Shown here one piece after another: positions 60,817 to 61,893 of a stretch of 61,893 nucleotides of DNA. The notes under the pieces were generated by a model. It searched no databases. It saw only the letters and a list, made by a program, of their open reading frames with translations, and was not told the DNA's origin. Source of the stretch: Ruminococcaceae bacterium UBA7080. Its GTDB lineage: Bacteria > Bacillota > Clostridia > Oscillospirales > Acutalibacteraceae. How positions within the stretch are numbered: position 1 is the stretch's first letter; each line of letters begins with the position of its first letter. The position numbers and the translations under genes are program-made. The stretch is from contig DKZG01000025.1 in NCBI GenBank assembly GCA_002493595.1, forward strand, positions 1 to 61,893, written 5' to 3'.

Positions 60817-61411
60817 GCGTGAAATAATGGATATAATTATCAATGAATTAAATTCAGATACAGAAAATGGACTTGCAAGATTTTTACAAGCAAATCCATA
60901 TACTAGATTTCCTTTTTATACATATGATGATATTATTACACCTGGAGTATTTGAAAATTTATTTTATTGCGAAAGTGTTAATTCAAAGTTATATAAAAAT
61001 TATTTATGTAAGGCAATAGACAATCCCCATGGAAAAAATACATTTTTTATTGTTGGGTATCAAGGATGTGGAAAAACAACATTCATACATTCAGTAATAA
61101 ACAAATATTCATCACTTAACAGCATACAAACTATCGAAATTGATTGCGATAAACGTGGAATTGGAAAAAGTTCAAATAAACTTAAAAAAATTTTTTCATT
61201 AAAATTACAAGAAGAACTATTGAATTTTGAAAACTTTAGTAATTATATAGATTTTTTTGTTGCGAATTTTAAAATAATTAATCAGTTTTCAAATAAAAAA
61301 GAATTAATCGAATTTTATCGCTTTATTTATTTTTGCTATTTTGTTAAAGCTTATTTTAAGCTCTTCCCTGCCCGTATCAACCGTAACGGTATTATCGTCG
61401 AAAGAGGTTAG
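60806..61411 (+). CDS. P-loop NTPase, 3' end probably missing
   Basis: The N-terminal ~165 residues read as an NTPase: FFIVGYQGCGKTTFIHSVI is a Walker A (GxxGxGKT-like), followed by a strand ending IEIDCD. No Walker B, sensor or C-terminal effector region is present, whereas KAP/STAND-like NTPases are usually several hundred residues. From about 61304 on the frame runs antisense through rimP, so the last ~35 residues are not trustworthy. Likely a truncated gene at an insertion or assembly junction. AAAGGAG precedes the ATG. Confidence 0.6.
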   Translation: MKTEREIMDIIINELNSDTENGLARFLQANPYTRFPFYTYDDIITPGVFENLFYCESVNSKLYKNYLCKAIDNPHGKNTFFIVGYQGCGKTTFIHSVINKYSSLNSIQTIEIDCDKRGIGKSSNKLKKIFSLKLQEELLNFENFSNYIDFFVANFKIINQFSNKKELIEFYRFIYFCYFVKAYFKLFPARINRNGIIVERG

Positions 61412-61762
61412 AACGCCTTCTATAAACTTTGTGCCTTTAAGCGGAGCAAACAGCTTAATTTCAACTTCCTTTTTCAGGTTCCGTTCGAAATCACGTCTGC
61501 TTTTGAACGGTCTGTCAAGCCCCGGACTGGACACGTTAAGCGTGTAAGGCAAGCCGCCCGACGGGTCGAATTCGTCAATCGGGTCGTTGATTGCGTTGTG
61601 AAATTTTTCACACGTATCCAAATCAACCCCGTTTTCCGTTTCTATGAAAACCGTAAGCGTATCGGTATGTTTATCGAACTCGACATCGACGATTTCTATA
61701 TTCATAGGTTCGGCGAACTTCTGTAAAAAATCTCTTATCTCTTCAACCGGTTTAAACTGCAC
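61304..61762 (-). CDS. rimP: Ribosome maturation factor RimP
   Basis: Needed for 30S subunit maturation. The N-terminal domain reads AEPMNIEIVDVEFDKH, DLDTCEKFHNAIND and YTLNVSSPGLDRPF; the C-terminal Sm-like domain reads FIEGVLTSFDDNTVTVD and ends with a KISFNKIAKINKAI-type strand. About 152 residues from GTG 61762, whose GGGGGAG site sits just upstream. A longer frame from 61801 runs through a hairpin and is less likely. Composition is less AT-rich than the neighbouring NTPase. nusA, which normally follows rimP, is absent; an antisense gene lies there instead. Confidence 0.88.
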   Translation of the reverse strand: MQFKPVEEIRDFLQKFAEPMNIEIVDVEFDKHTDTLTVFIETENGVDLDTCEKFHNAINDPIDEFDPSGGLPYTLNVSSPGLDRPFKSRRDFERNLKKEVEIKLFAPLKGTKFIEGVLTSFDDNTVTVDTGREELKISFNKIAKINKAIKFD

Positions 61763-61780
61763 AACTCCCCCTATATGATT

Positions 61781-61860
61781 ATTGAGTGCCTTGACAGGCA
61801 CTCAATCTAAATATCGATTAAGGTTATATTTATTTTACCATAGTTATTTATAAAAAGCAA
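61781..61860 (-). promoter_or_regulatory. rimP promoter and 5' untranslated hairpin
   Basis: Minus-strand TTGCTT (61855-61860), 17-base spacer, TAAAAT (61832-61837). A perfect 10-bp hairpin ATTGAGTGCC/GGCACTCAAT (61781-61806) lies between the start site and the ribosome site. Confidence 0.7.
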
Positions 61861-61893
61861 GCTTTATTGCAATTTTGGTAAAGATTTTTTAAT

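Noticed and set aside
1..61893. CRISPR arrays and insertion sequences
   Set aside because: I saw no regularly spaced repeats and no transposase gene; the only recombinases are the serine recombinase at 48188 and the integrase at 53421.

Overview
The window is AT-rich DNA from a low-GC Firmicute, most likely an uncultured gut clostridium of the Oscillospirales/Ruminococcaceae type. The reasons are strong GGAGG ribosome sites, a SCIFF peptide with its radical-SAM maturase, an ESX-like type VIIb secretion locus, an aconitase-isocitrate dehydrogenase-Rex operon, PPi-type phosphofructokinase, BspA/Ig-type surface proteins and Tn4451-style mobilisable DNA. The species assignment is inference.

Layout. 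(1) 45-21700: a type VII secretion (T7SS) island. It begins with a phospho-signalling block (FHA protein, PP2C phosphatase, transmembrane Ser/Thr kinase, small membrane protein) and a giant Ig-like surface protein. The EssC-type ATPase, an EsaB/YukD ubiquitin-like protein and two WXG100 proteins follow. Then come two lipoprotein + reverse-order lipase cassettes resembling S. aureus TilA/TslA, a small helical partner, two more WXG100-like proteins, a stand-alone FHA protein and a signal peptidase. (2) 21760-26304, minus strand: acn-icd-rex plus a propeller-like protein, with a Rex-like operator on the acn promoter. (3) 26518-33797, plus strand: a TepA/ClpP-like protein, a YlzJ-like protein, a degenerate UppP homologue, FtsK/SpoIIIE, YgiQ, ComEA and ComF. 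(4) 34008-35800: tRNA-Leu/tRNA-Pro followed by an AT-rich orphan nuclease with an EVE/PUA-like tail. (5) 35817-47689: a lone E2 acyltransferase, a CoA-transferase, a GH110-like beta-helix enzyme, PPi-PFK, a CAP-domain secreted protein, an Lsa-like ABC-F gene behind a leader-peptide attenuator, the SCIFF pair, a short PLP decarboxylase and a membrane protein. (6) 47722-48170: a tRNA-Leu/tRNA-Gly operon preceded by two related hairpin elements. (7) 48188-52870: mobilisable-element genes (serine recombinase, relaxase with an embedded mobB-like gene, mobC, oriT-like hairpins, sigma factor). (8) 53015-59945: a structured RNA candidate, a tyrosine integrase between perfect 18-bp inverted repeats, a 1709-residue surface protein and a 38-residue peptide. 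(9) 60193-61893: a membrane protein and P-loop NTPase running head-on into rimP, probably an insertion or assembly junction.

How the genes may work together. The T7SS island carries kinase, phosphatase and FHA proteins, the same three parts as the threonine-phosphorylation switch of some T6SSs, and two of its proteins carry repeated TxLL-type threonine motifs that could be phospho-ligands. The lipase/lipoprotein pairs look like effector-immunity modules. The most system-like finding outside the T7SS is the integrase bounded by inverted repeats with an outward promoter. If the segment inverts, that promoter would point at the large surface protein gene, which suggests a self-contained phase switch.
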